Below are positions 1 to 6,511 of a stretch of 11,724 bases of DNA, piece after piece. The DNA comes from an uncultured Eubacteriales bacterium (GTDB lineage: Bacteria; Bacillota_A; Clostridia; Christensenellales; Aristaeellaceae): contig USEE01000019.1 in assembly GCA_900553645.1 (NCBI GenBank), positions 1-11,724 on the forward strand. The letters run 5' to 3'. The notes under the pieces are model-generated. The model saw only the letters and a list, made by a program, of their open reading frames with translations. It did not search any database and was not told the origin of the DNA. The number at the start of each line of letters is the position of its first letter. The first letter of the stretch is position 1. Position numbers and translations under genes: made by a program.

Positions 1-424
1 TGCCTATGCAGCTGTAAAAAAACGGCAGCAGGTATATCGCGCCCTCGTCCGATATTTCGCGTATGCGGGCCTGCGCATATTTATCGGTAAACGCATAGCC
101 CGAAAGGTCGAGCAGCCGGTCGCTCAGATCCTCCTGCTGGGGCGAGTAATACGTCTTCATGTATATATCGGTCATTTCGTCCGCCGCCAGCATTTCGTTT
201 AGAAATTCCGTGGTGTTAGTGCCGTTGTACGCGACAAATTGCAGGTCGATCTCGGGGTACTTTTCATGCAGCAGGCTGAGGAATTCATCCCCGCTCTGAT
301 AGGCGATGACCATTGTGATGGGCTCGTGCGCGGAAGAATCCGCGGCGGCGGGCAGGCCGCTTGTCGCCATACAGGCGAGCGCGGCGGCAAGGCTGATTAT
401 GCGTTTTGCACTTCTGATGTTCAT
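1..424 (-). CDS. ABC transporter extracellular solute-binding protein, N-terminal part (gene runs off the left edge)
   Basis: The first 141 residues are visible; the C-terminus lies outside the window. The protein should bind a substrate outside the membrane and deliver it to an ABC importer, most likely for a sugar or oligosaccharide (family 1 binding proteins). Seen: a basic N-terminus (MNIRSAKR), a hydrophobic Ala/Leu core and a small-residue cleavage region (LPAAA-DSS, near residue 28), which form a Sec signal peptide. A Cys sits in the core (LAC), but its context is not a good lipobox. The mature part begins with a beta-strand (ITMVIAYQSG). The EIDLQFVAYNG...TTEFLNEMLAADEMTDIY pattern, the LLDLSGY stretch and GAIYLLPFFYS match the first lobe of family 1 proteins. 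The start is supported by AAGGAG (433-438 on the opposite strand) 8 nt upstream. Substrate and transporter partners cannot be seen. Confidence 0.82.
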   Translation of the reverse strand, partial: MNIRSAKRIISLAAALACMATSGLPAAADSSAHEPITMVIAYQSGDEFLSLLHEKYPEIDLQFVAYNGTNTTEFLNEMLAADEMTDIYMKTYYSPQQEDLSDRLLDLSGYAFTDKYAQARIREISDEGAIYLLPFFYSCIG

Positions 425-574
425 TGCGCTGTCTCCTTCTGTTCGTTTCAAAAGAACGGGAAGCAAAATCTGGCGCGCTAAAGAGCGGCGCTTGCGTCGG
501 GCCGAAGTGCATTGTCAGGTTCTTCTTCCAGTGCCCCGTGTAAATCCAAAATGCCATACTTTTACACTTAAATC

Positions 575-603
575 ATTATAGCAGAGCGTGCTGCATTTTT
601 CAA
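575..603 (-). promoter_or_regulatory. Sigma-A-type promoter of the solute-binding protein gene
   Basis: On the minus strand, TTGAAA (598-603) and a perfect TATAAT (575-580) are separated by exactly 17 nt. It points at the binding-protein gene starting at 424. Transcription would begin near 568, leaving a leader of about 140 nt. Confidence 0.75.
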
Positions 604-691
604 CAAATTTGCGAAATGTTATGCGCCATCAATCGTTAAAGCCGCTGCAATTTTAAGCGCTTACGCCCCTGACGCGCGCCGCAATTGGGCA

Positions 692-720
692 TTGTCTACC
701 CCGCCCGGTCGTGCTATAAT
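692..720 (+). promoter_or_regulatory. Sigma-A-type promoter of the esterase pair
   Basis: TTGTCT (692-697) and a perfect TATAAT (715-720) are spaced by 17 nt, and the first esterase start codon follows 37 nt downstream. An open frame can be extended upstream to 692, but it would run through this promoter, so the later start at 758 is preferred. Confidence 0.75.
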
Positions 721-757
721 TAATCATGCGTACCTGAATAAAGGAGGGACTTTTTTA

Positions 758-1546
758 ATGGCACTTCTGCACGTTGATTTTTTCTCCGATGTGCTGGGCA
801 TGTGTACTCAGATGGACGTTATACTGCCCGAGCGCACGCGCGGCCAGATAGGTATGGAGGGCAAGCGAGGCGACGGCAAATACCCCACGCTGTACCTGCT
901 GCACGGCATGAGCGACGACCAGACCATATGGCAGCGCCGCACGTCGATTGAACGCTATGCGTCCGAGCACGGCATCGCCGTCGTAATGCCCACCACGCAG
1001 CTGGGCTGGTACACCGATATGCACATAGGCTTTAAGTGGTGGACGTTCCTGTCGCAGGAACTGCCCGCGATATGCCGCTCCTTCTTCCCCTATATGTCGG
1101 ACAGGCGCGAGGACACGTTCGCCGCTGGTCTGTCGATGGGCGGCTACGGCGCGCTCAAGTGCGGCCTGCTCGCGCCCGAGACGTTCAGCGCGGTCGCGTC
1201 GCTGTCGGGCGGCGTGGACGCGGTGGAGATCGCGTCCAATGATGCCATCAAGGGCAACGATGGGCTGTTTTTCGACATATTCGGGCCGGCGGACAAGGTA
1301 AAGGGCAGCGACAACGACCTGTTCGCGGTTGCCGAGCGGCTGGCAAAGCGCCCTGAAATGATGCCCAAGATATACATGTGGTGCGGCACGGAGGACTTCC
1401 TGTACCAGTCCAACCTGCGTATGCGCGACCATCTGCGCGCGCTGGGCTACGACCTCACGTATGAGGAGAGCCCGGGCGACCACCAGTGGAAGTACTGGGA
1501 TGCAAAGATACAGACCGTGCTGGACTGGCTGCCGATAAAGCTGTAA
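758..1546 (+). CDS. estA: EstA-type serine esterase (putative esterase family, alpha/beta hydrolase), first of a tandem pair
   Basis: A 262-residue cytoplasmic alpha/beta hydrolase that should cleave short-chain acyl esters, such as acetylated sugars or tributyrin-like substrates. No signal peptide is visible. Seen: LYLLHGMSDD (45-54) forms the oxyanion-hole loop. GLSMGG (124-129) is the nucleophile elbow with Ser126. Asp213 in GTEDFLY and His242 in GDHQWKYWD complete the triad. The conserved GWYTD (83-87) and RTSIER segments match pneumococcal and lactococcal EstA (about 260 aa), as I recall those sequences. The start at 758 has AAGGAGG at 741-747 and follows the promoter. The stop overlaps the ribosome binding site of the next gene, 13 nt away, so the two are one operon. 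Exact substrate unknown; the family assignment is secure, the name estA less so. Confidence 0.88.
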   Translation: MALLHVDFFSDVLGMCTQMDVILPERTRGQIGMEGKRGDGKYPTLYLLHGMSDDQTIWQRRTSIERYASEHGIAVVMPTTQLGWYTDMHIGFKWWTFLSQELPAICRSFFPYMSDRREDTFAAGLSMGGYGALKCGLLAPETFSAVASLSGGVDAVEIASNDAIKGNDGLFFDIFGPADKVKGSDNDLFAVAERLAKRPEMMPKIYMWCGTEDFLYQSNLRMRDHLRALGYDLTYEESPGDHQWKYWDAKIQTVLDWLPIKL

Positions 1547-1559
1547 GGAGGATAAGCAT

Positions 1560-2369
1560 ATGGCACTGATTCACGTAGGTTTCTTTTCGCAGACGATCGG
1601 CATGTGCATGTCCTGCGACGTAATACTGCCCCAGCGCGCCACGCGCCAGATCGGCATGGACTCCGCCGCGACCGAAGGCAAGCACAAGGTGCTGTGGCTG
1701 CTGCACGGCATGAGCGATGACCAGACCATATGGCAGCGCCGCACGTCGATAGAGCGCTATGCCGCGCCGCTGGGGCTGGCGGTAGTCATGCCCGCGGTCA
1801 GCCTGTCCTGCTACTCCATCATGGCGCGCGGCCGCAGGTATTACGACTATGTGGCCAACGAGCTGCCCGAGATAATGCGCGGCATGTTCCCGCTGTCCGA
1901 CAAGCGCGAGGATAACTTCATCGCGGGTCTGTCGATGGGCGGCGCGGGCTGCATGAAGATAGGTCTGGCTAATCCCGACAAATACGGCGCGATAGGCTGC
2001 TTCTCGGCGGGCGCGATCAACCGCCATAAGGTACTCAGCCCCGAGCGCGCCGACATGATGAACATGGTGTACGGCACCACCAACATGGATGACCTTAACG
2101 GCACGGTCGAGGACGTGTTCGGCTCGGCAAAGAAAATCGTTGAGGAAGGTCTGCCCTGCCCGCGCATATTCCACTCGATAGGCGCAAGCGACGGTCTGCT
2201 GGAATCCGCGCACGAGACGCGCGACTTCTTCACCGCCATACCCGGCAACCCGTTCGACTATCATTACGAGGAGCATCCGGGCGCGCATACGTGGGAGTAC
2301 TGGGACGAGCATATTCAGGACTTCCTCAAGTTCCTCAGCCTTGACAAGGTAAAGGACATACGCAACTAA
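1560..2369 (+). CDS. Second EstA-type serine esterase, diverged paralogue
   Basis: A 269-residue paralogue of the upstream esterase with the same fold and intact catalytic triad: GLSMGG with Ser125, Asp211 in GASDGLL, and His243 in GAHTWEYWD. The HGMSDD oxyanion segment is also retained. It differs where the first copy carries the family-typical GWYTD motif: here the stretch reads SLSCYSIMARGRRYY (81-95). The C-terminus is also longer and charged. The substrate pocket has therefore probably changed. AAGGAGG at 1545-1551 overlaps the stop codon of the first esterase and sits 8 nt before the ATG, so translation is probably coupled. A 65-nt patch (1698-1762) is almost identical to the first gene, which points to duplication or gene conversion. 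Function beyond ester hydrolysis cannot be stated. Confidence 0.86.
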   Translation: MALIHVGFFSQTIGMCMSCDVILPQRATRQIGMDSAATEGKHKVLWLLHGMSDDQTIWQRRTSIERYAAPLGLAVVMPAVSLSCYSIMARGRRYYDYVANELPEIMRGMFPLSDKREDNFIAGLSMGGAGCMKIGLANPDKYGAIGCFSAGAINRHKVLSPERADMMNMVYGTTNMDDLNGTVEDVFGSAKKIVEEGLPCPRIFHSIGASDGLLESAHETRDFFTAIPGNPFDYHYEEHPGAHTWEYWDEHIQDFLKFLSLDKVKDIRN

Positions 2370-2383
2370 ACCGACGCGCTTTA

Positions 2384-2411
2384 TCCCGCCCGCATTAAAA
2401 CGCGGGCGGGA
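2384..2411 (+). terminator. GC-rich hairpin after the esterase operon
   Basis: A perfect 10-bp inverted repeat, TCCCGCCCGC (2384-2393) with GCGGGCGGGA (2402-2411), and an 8-nt A-rich loop. It lies 14 nt after the second esterase stop. No T-run follows directly (AATATTGATA), so it may be a weak or factor-assisted terminator, or serve mRNA stability. Confidence 0.6.
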
Positions 2412-2457
2412 ATATTGATAAACAATAAAGGCTGTTTTTTTTCGGAGGTATTGCCAG

Positions 2458-4032
2458 ATGTATCAGGCACTGTATCGCTCATGGCGGCCGACGCGCTTTG
2501 CCGACATAGTGGGTCAGCAGGCGATAGTGCGCACGCTGCTCAATCAGATAAAAAGCGGGCGCATATCTCACGCATACCTGTTCTGCGGCAGCCGCGGCAC
2601 GGGCAAGACCTCCACGGCCAAGACGTTCGCGCGCGCGCTCAACTGCCTTGACCCGCACGACGGCGAGCCGTGCGGCGAATGCGCCGCCTGCCGCGACGAA
2701 CAGACGGGCGCGTCCATGGACGTATTGGAAATCGATGCCGCGTCCAACAACGGCGTGGACGAAATCCGCGACCTGCGCGACAAAATCATGTATCCACCCG
2801 CGATAGGCAAGTATCGCGTGTACATAATCGACGAGGTGCATATGTTAAGCGCGGGCGCGTTCAACGCGCTTCTAAAGACGCTGGAGGAGCCGCCCGCACA
2901 CGCGGTGTTCATACTGGCCACGACAGAGCCGCAGAAACTGCCCGCGACGATATTGTCGCGCTGTCAGCGGTTCGACTTCCACCGCATACGCGCCGAGGTG
3001 ATTGTGGAGCACCTGCGTCACATACTGGACACGATGAACATTTCGGCTGCGCCCGAGGCGCTAGAGCAGATCGCTCTGGCGGCTGAGGGCGGTATGCGCG
3101 ACGCGCTGAGCATACTGGACATGTGCATAAGCTATGCTCAGGGCAGCGTGGACGAGGGCGTGGTCAGTCAGGTGCTCGGCACCAGCGGGCGCGCGTTTAT
3201 GTTCGAGTTTGCGGACGCGCTGCTTGAGGAAAACGCGGCGGGCGCGCTGGAGCTTACCGACCGGCTGATGCGCGAGGGGCGCGACGTGCAGGTATTTCTG
3301 CGCGAGATCATTGCGCATTTAAGGGCGCTCATGATGGTGCAGATCGTGGGCGACGACGCGGCGAACCTGCTCGAAATCACGGGCGAGGACGCACAGCGCA
3401 TGAGTGAGCAGGCCGGCAAGGCCTCGCCCGAACGGCTGATGAGCGTGATGGACATATTCCTGGACGCGGAGCGCGATTCGCGGTATGTCAGTCACGGGCG
3501 TGTGCTGCTGGAGATGGCGATAACGCGCGTGTGCCGCCGGGGCAAGGTGGAGGACATAAGCGGACTATTGACGCGGCTTGACCAATTGGAGAAGCAGATT
3601 GCGTCAGGCGCAGTCGCCGCGCCTGCGGACAAGCCTGCGCGCGCGGCCAAGTCCGCACCCGCCGCACAGCCCAGGCCCAAGCCCGCGCCGGTAAACGGCG
3701 ACGACGCGGCCAAGTACAAGGCCGCGATGGACATGGTTAAAAAAAGCGCGATGGACATATTCGCGATAGCGCGGCGCGGCGAGTTCCGCCAGGTGCGCGG
3801 CGACGACGTGATCGCGGAGTTCGCACCGGCGGCGGCGGCGTTCGCGGACATAATGAACCAGCCGAAAAACGCCGACCGCATGAGCGGCTTTTTGACCGAC
3901 TGCTTCGGGCGCGAGGTGCATTACAAGGCCATGATTCAGGCGGTCGAGCCGCCGCGCGCTCAGGCGGGCGATCTTGGCCCGATATACGACGCGTTCGGAC
4001 GCGAAAACGTGCAGGTTATTGACGATCAATAG
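2458..4032 (+). CDS. dnaX: DNA polymerase III subunit gamma/tau
   Basis: ATPase subunit of the clamp loader, which opens and loads the beta sliding clamp at the replication fork; 524 residues. Seen: a Walker A GSRGTGKT (44-51). A zinc module of four cysteines (63, 72, 75, 78) follows. Walker B is IIDE (123-126), sensor 1 is ATTEP, and the arginine-finger SRC motif is at 167-169. After the AAA+ lid and collar region (to about 370) comes an Ala/Pro/Lys-rich linker (about 380-413). A C-terminal tau-like domain follows (about 415-505). The start has GGAGG at 2444-2448, 9 nt upstream. There is no clear promoter of its own and no terminator after it. The usual Firmicute partners ybaB and recR do not follow. 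A run of seven A at 3739-3745 (codons 428-430) lies just where E. coli dnaX frameshifts. Confidence 0.96.
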   Translation: MYQALYRSWRPTRFADIVGQQAIVRTLLNQIKSGRISHAYLFCGSRGTGKTSTAKTFARALNCLDPHDGEPCGECAACRDEQTGASMDVLEIDAASNNGVDEIRDLRDKIMYPPAIGKYRVYIIDEVHMLSAGAFNALLKTLEEPPAHAVFILATTEPQKLPATILSRCQRFDFHRIRAEVIVEHLRHILDTMNISAAPEALEQIALAAEGGMRDALSILDMCISYAQGSVDEGVVSQVLGTSGRAFMFEFADALLEENAAGALELTDRLMREGRDVQVFLREIIAHLRALMMVQIVGDDAANLLEITGEDAQRMSEQAGKASPERLMSVMDIFLDAERDSRYVSHGRVLLEMAITRVCRRGKVEDISGLLTRLDQLEKQIASGAVAAPADKPARAAKSAPAAQPRPKPAPVNGDDAAKYKAAMDMVKKSAMDIFAIARRGEFRQVRGDDVIAEFAPAAAAFADIMNQPKNADRMSGFLTDCFGREVHYKAMIQAVEPPRAQAGDLGPIYDAFGRENVQVIDDQ

Positions 4033-4113
4033 CAGCCTTAGCCGCGATTTATGCCTCAGACAAAGCAAATGCGGCCGGGCAAAACAACCATGCAATCTGG
4101 AGGACTAAACCAA

Positions 4114-4911
4114 ATGAAAATATTTATAAGCTCCGATATTGAGGGCACCGCCGGTATAGTCGATTGGAAGGAAACCGAGCTGAACGAGCGCGTGGGTGAT
4201 TACTTCCGCGAGCAGATGTCGCGTGAGGTCGCGGCGGCGTGCCGGGGCGCGCTGGCAGGCGGCGCGGACGATGTGCTGGTCAAGGACGCGCACGACTACG
4301 CGCGCAACATCGACCCCACCGTACTGCCCGAGGAAGTCAAAATTCTGCGCGGCTGGACGCGCGACCCGTACATAATGATGGCGGGCATAGACAAAAGCTT
4401 TGCGGGCGCGTTCTTCACCGGGTATCATTCGGGCGCGGGCATGGACACAAATCCCCTGTCCCACACGATGAACCTTAAAAACAACTATGTGCTCATAAAC
4501 GGCGAAAAGGCGTCCGAGCTGTACATAAACATGCTCAGCGCGTCGTATAACGGCGTGCCGTCGCTGATGGTCACGGGCGATGAGGGTCTGTGCAATTGGG
4601 CCGCGAAGAAGAATCCGGGCATGGAGACAGTCGCGGTCAGCCACGGCATAGGCGGCGGCAGCGTGTCCATCAGCCCCAAGCTGGCCGTCAAGCGCATCGA
4701 GGATGCCGCCAAGCGCGCGCTGGACAAGGATATAAGCAAGCTGGTACTGCCCCTGCCCGACAAGTTCGACATAGAGATTTGCTTTAAGGAGCACATTAAC
4801 GCGTTTAAGGGCAGCTTCTATCCGGGCGTTACCCGCACAAGCACCAATATTGTCTGCTTCCATACCAACGACTGGTACGAAGTGCTGCGCACTCTGTTCT
4901 ACATACTGTAA
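4114..4911 (+). CDS. dppA: M55 family D-aminopeptidase, DppA-like
   Basis: A 265-residue zinc peptidase of family M55. Its B. subtilis model, DppA, is a decameric cytoplasmic enzyme that removes N-terminal D-amino acids, for example from D-Ala-D-Ala and D-Ala-Gly-Gly. Seen: the SSDIEG start motif with Asp8 and Glu10, His60 in KDAHD, His105 in FTGYHSG and Glu135 in ASELYIN. These align with the DppA metal ligands Asp8, Glu10, His60, His104 and Glu133 as I recall them. The SHTM motif (116-119) is also present. Start chosen at MKIFISSD, with GGAGG at 4099-4103 10 nt upstream; an in-frame ATG at 4051 has no such site. It lies 81 nt after dnaX without a terminator between them. The next gene, ldcA, follows after 20 nt, which fits salvage of D-amino-acid-containing murein peptides. 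Confidence 0.92.
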   Translation: MKIFISSDIEGTAGIVDWKETELNERVGDYFREQMSREVAAACRGALAGGADDVLVKDAHDYARNIDPTVLPEEVKILRGWTRDPYIMMAGIDKSFAGAFFTGYHSGAGMDTNPLSHTMNLKNNYVLINGEKASELYINMLSASYNGVPSLMVTGDEGLCNWAAKKNPGMETVAVSHGIGGGSVSISPKLAVKRIEDAAKRALDKDISKLVLPLPDKFDIEICFKEHINAFKGSFYPGVTRTSTNIVCFHTNDWYEVLRTLFYIL

Positions 4912-4931
4912 GCGATTGGGAGGATGTACAT

Positions 4932-5867
4932 ATGAATAAGCCAAAGGCAGTCAAGCCCGGCGACACGCTGGGACTGGTGGGGCCTTCGGGCGCGATACGC
5001 ACCGAAGACGGACTGGAGCGCGCCATAAAGGTACTCAAGGACTTCGGGTACAATGTAAAGGTGGGCGCAAGCGCGGGCGCGCGTTACGGGTATCTGTCGG
5101 GCACGGACGAGCTGCGCGCAAAAGACCTCAACGACATGTTCATGGACGACGAGGTGGACGCTATAATCTGCACCAAGGGCGGCTACGGCACGCCGCGCAT
5201 ACTCGACCGGCTGGACTTCGACGCGGCAAAAAAACACCCCAAGCTGTTCCTGGGCTACAGCGACATAACCGCGCTGCTGCTGGCTTACGGCAAGTGCGCG
5301 GATCTTGTCACGTTCCACGGCCCTATGCCCTCGTCCTGCATGTCGAACGGCGACTTCGACGAGTATTCCAAGGCGCACTTTTTGAAGGCAATATCCTCGA
5401 CCGAACCTCTGGGCGAGATGCGCAACTGTGCGTGTCAGAAGCTTAACTGCCTAAACGCGGGTCAGGTGCGCGCCCCGATGGTGGGCGGCAATCTGTCGCT
5501 GGTCGAGGAAACGCTGGGCACGCCCTACGAAGTGGACTGCCGCGGCAAGATACTGTTTTTAGAGGACGTGGGCGAGCGCACCTACCGGCTGGACGGTATG
5601 CTTAACCACCTGCGCCTGGCGGGCAAGTTCGACGACTGCGCGGGCATAGTGCTGGGCGACTTCACCAATTGCACCATGGAGTACGAGAATTTCAGCTTCA
5701 CGCTGGACGAGATACTGCGCGACATAGTTCTGCCCTGCGGCAAGCCCGTGATGAGCGGCCTGTGCGCGGGTCACGGCCCGCACAAGCTCACGCTGCCGAT
5801 GGGCATCGAGTATGAGCTGAACGCGACCGAGTGCAAGCTGACTGCGCTGGAAAGCGCGTTGGTATAA
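4932..5867 (+). CDS. ldcA: LD-carboxypeptidase (peptidase family S66), muropeptide recycling
   Basis: A 311-residue cytoplasmic serine peptidase that removes the terminal D-Ala from the L-Ala-D-Glu-diaminoacid-D-Ala tetrapeptide during cell-wall recycling. Members of the family can instead give microcin C7-type immunity (MccF), which I consider less likely here. Seen: the N-terminal strand DTLGLVGPSG (11-20), nucleophile Ser110 in LGYSDIT, Glu211 in LEDVGE, and His281 in GHGPHKLTLPMG. This is the S66 Ser-Glu-His triad with normal spacing (Ser115, Glu217 and His285 in P. aeruginosa LdcA). The length is typical. There is no signal peptide, which supports cytoplasmic action. GGGAGG at 4918-4923 lies 8 nt before the ATG. 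It sits between the D-aminopeptidase and the acetyltransferase in one operon. Confidence 0.93.
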   Translation: MNKPKAVKPGDTLGLVGPSGAIRTEDGLERAIKVLKDFGYNVKVGASAGARYGYLSGTDELRAKDLNDMFMDDEVDAIICTKGGYGTPRILDRLDFDAAKKHPKLFLGYSDITALLLAYGKCADLVTFHGPMPSSCMSNGDFDEYSKAHFLKAISSTEPLGEMRNCACQKLNCLNAGQVRAPMVGGNLSLVEETLGTPYEVDCRGKILFLEDVGERTYRLDGMLNHLRLAGKFDDCAGIVLGDFTNCTMEYENFSFTLDEILRDIVLPCGKPVMSGLCAGHGPHKLTLPMGIEYELNATECKLTALESALV

Positions 5868-5871
5868 GCGC

Positions 5872-6405
5872 ATGTGGTCCGATCTGACTTTCAGACGGTT
5901 AACCAAGACAACCGACCCTGCGTTTGCGCGCGCGATGCAGCTATACGAAATCAGCTTCCCGCTGCATGAGCAGCGCCTGCCCGAGTCGCAGCGCCTGATA
6001 ATGAGCCACCCGGAATACCACTTCGACGTGATATTCGACGGCGGCACGTTCGTGGGCGACATGCTTTACTGGCGCACGGACCTGTTTGCGTATGTGGAAC
6101 ACTTCTGCATTGAGCCGAACCTGCGCGGGCGCAGGTATGGCCAGCGCGCGCTGGAGGCGCTGTGCGCGCAGTGCGGCCTGGTCATACTGGAGATAGACCC
6201 GCCAGTTGACGAAATATCGATACGGCGCAATGGCTTTTACGAGCGCTGCGGGTTTAAGGAAAACCCATACGCGCACGTCCACCCGGCGTACCGCGAGGGC
6301 TTTAGCGGGCATGAGCTCAAAATAATGAGCTGGCCGCGCGCCATAACCCCGGCCGAATACGACCGCTTCAACGCCCACCTTATATCACGGGTAATGGGGC
6401 AGTAA
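5872..6405 (+). CDS. GNAT family N-acetyltransferase
   Basis: A 177-residue member of the Gcn5-related acetyltransferase superfamily, which transfers acetyl from acetyl-CoA to an amine. Seen: the beta4 strand VEHFCIEPNLRG leading into the acetyl-CoA pyrophosphate loop RGRRYG (85-90), helix QRALEALCAQ, strand VILEIDP (104-110), and the typical C-terminal NGFYERCGF (120-128). The gene starts only 4 nt after the ldcA stop and has no clear Shine-Dalgarno sequence, so its translation is probably coupled to ldcA. The substrate cannot be read from the sequence. From context it may acetylate an amino acid, a muropeptide fragment or a D-amino acid, but this is inference. It is the last gene of the operon before a strong hairpin. 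Confidence 0.85.
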   Translation: MWSDLTFRRLTKTTDPAFARAMQLYEISFPLHEQRLPESQRLIMSHPEYHFDVIFDGGTFVGDMLYWRTDLFAYVEHFCIEPNLRGRRYGQRALEALCAQCGLVILEIDPPVDEISIRRNGFYERCGFKENPYAHVHPAYREGFSGHELKIMSWPRAITPAEYDRFNAHLISRVMGQ

Positions 6406-6441
6406 GCTCGGCTCATTAAACAACAAATGCGTTTAAACAGC

Positions 6442-6484
6442 ATCGCCGCCGCATGGAAGCCTGCGCTTGCCATGCGGCGGCGAT
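6442..6484. terminator. Bidirectional terminator-like hairpin between convergent genes
   Basis: A perfect 15-bp inverted repeat (6442-6456 with 6470-6484) with a 13-nt loop. The loop can form a further 4-bp stem (AAGC/GCTT). It lies 36 nt after the GNAT stop and 27 nt after the M20 stop read from the other strand. No long T-run flanks either side. Position and strength suggest it ends transcription from both directions. Confidence 0.7.
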
Positions 6485-6511
6485 CTATATATGCGGCTTG
6501 GCAAGGCTCTG

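Larger units (their letters stand above)
425..757. other. 333-nt divergent intergenic region with two promoters and a structured leader
   Basis: No coding gene is convincing here. It holds two outward-facing promoters (minus, 575-603; plus, 692-720), about 90 nt apart. Between 425 and about 568 lies the long leader of the binding-protein gene. That leader contains a 7-bp GC-rich hairpin with one bulged G and a 4-nt loop (473-479 with 484-491). I do not recognise a known riboswitch class in the leader. Between the promoters (604-691) I see nothing except AT-rich sequence that could hold an operator. Confidence 0.6.

Noticed and set aside
285..557. A 90-codon minus-strand frame starting within the leader of the binding-protein gene
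   Set aside because: It overlaps the real binding-protein start in another frame, has no good ribosome binding site and turns into Arg-rich sequence. I treat the stretch as leader.
1455..2312. A 285-codon minus-strand open frame opposite the second esterase, and similar frames at 755-1483 and 4105-4944
   Set aside because: They are reverse-complement shadows of the esterase and DppA-like genes. They look alike because the true genes share codon bias, and none has a ribosome binding site.
3741..4023. Open -1 frame following the A-run in dnaX
   Set aside because: It stays open for more than 90 codons, but the translation is Arg/Gly-rich and without motifs. A -1 shift there would re-pair on TAA, so a long fusion product is unlikely.
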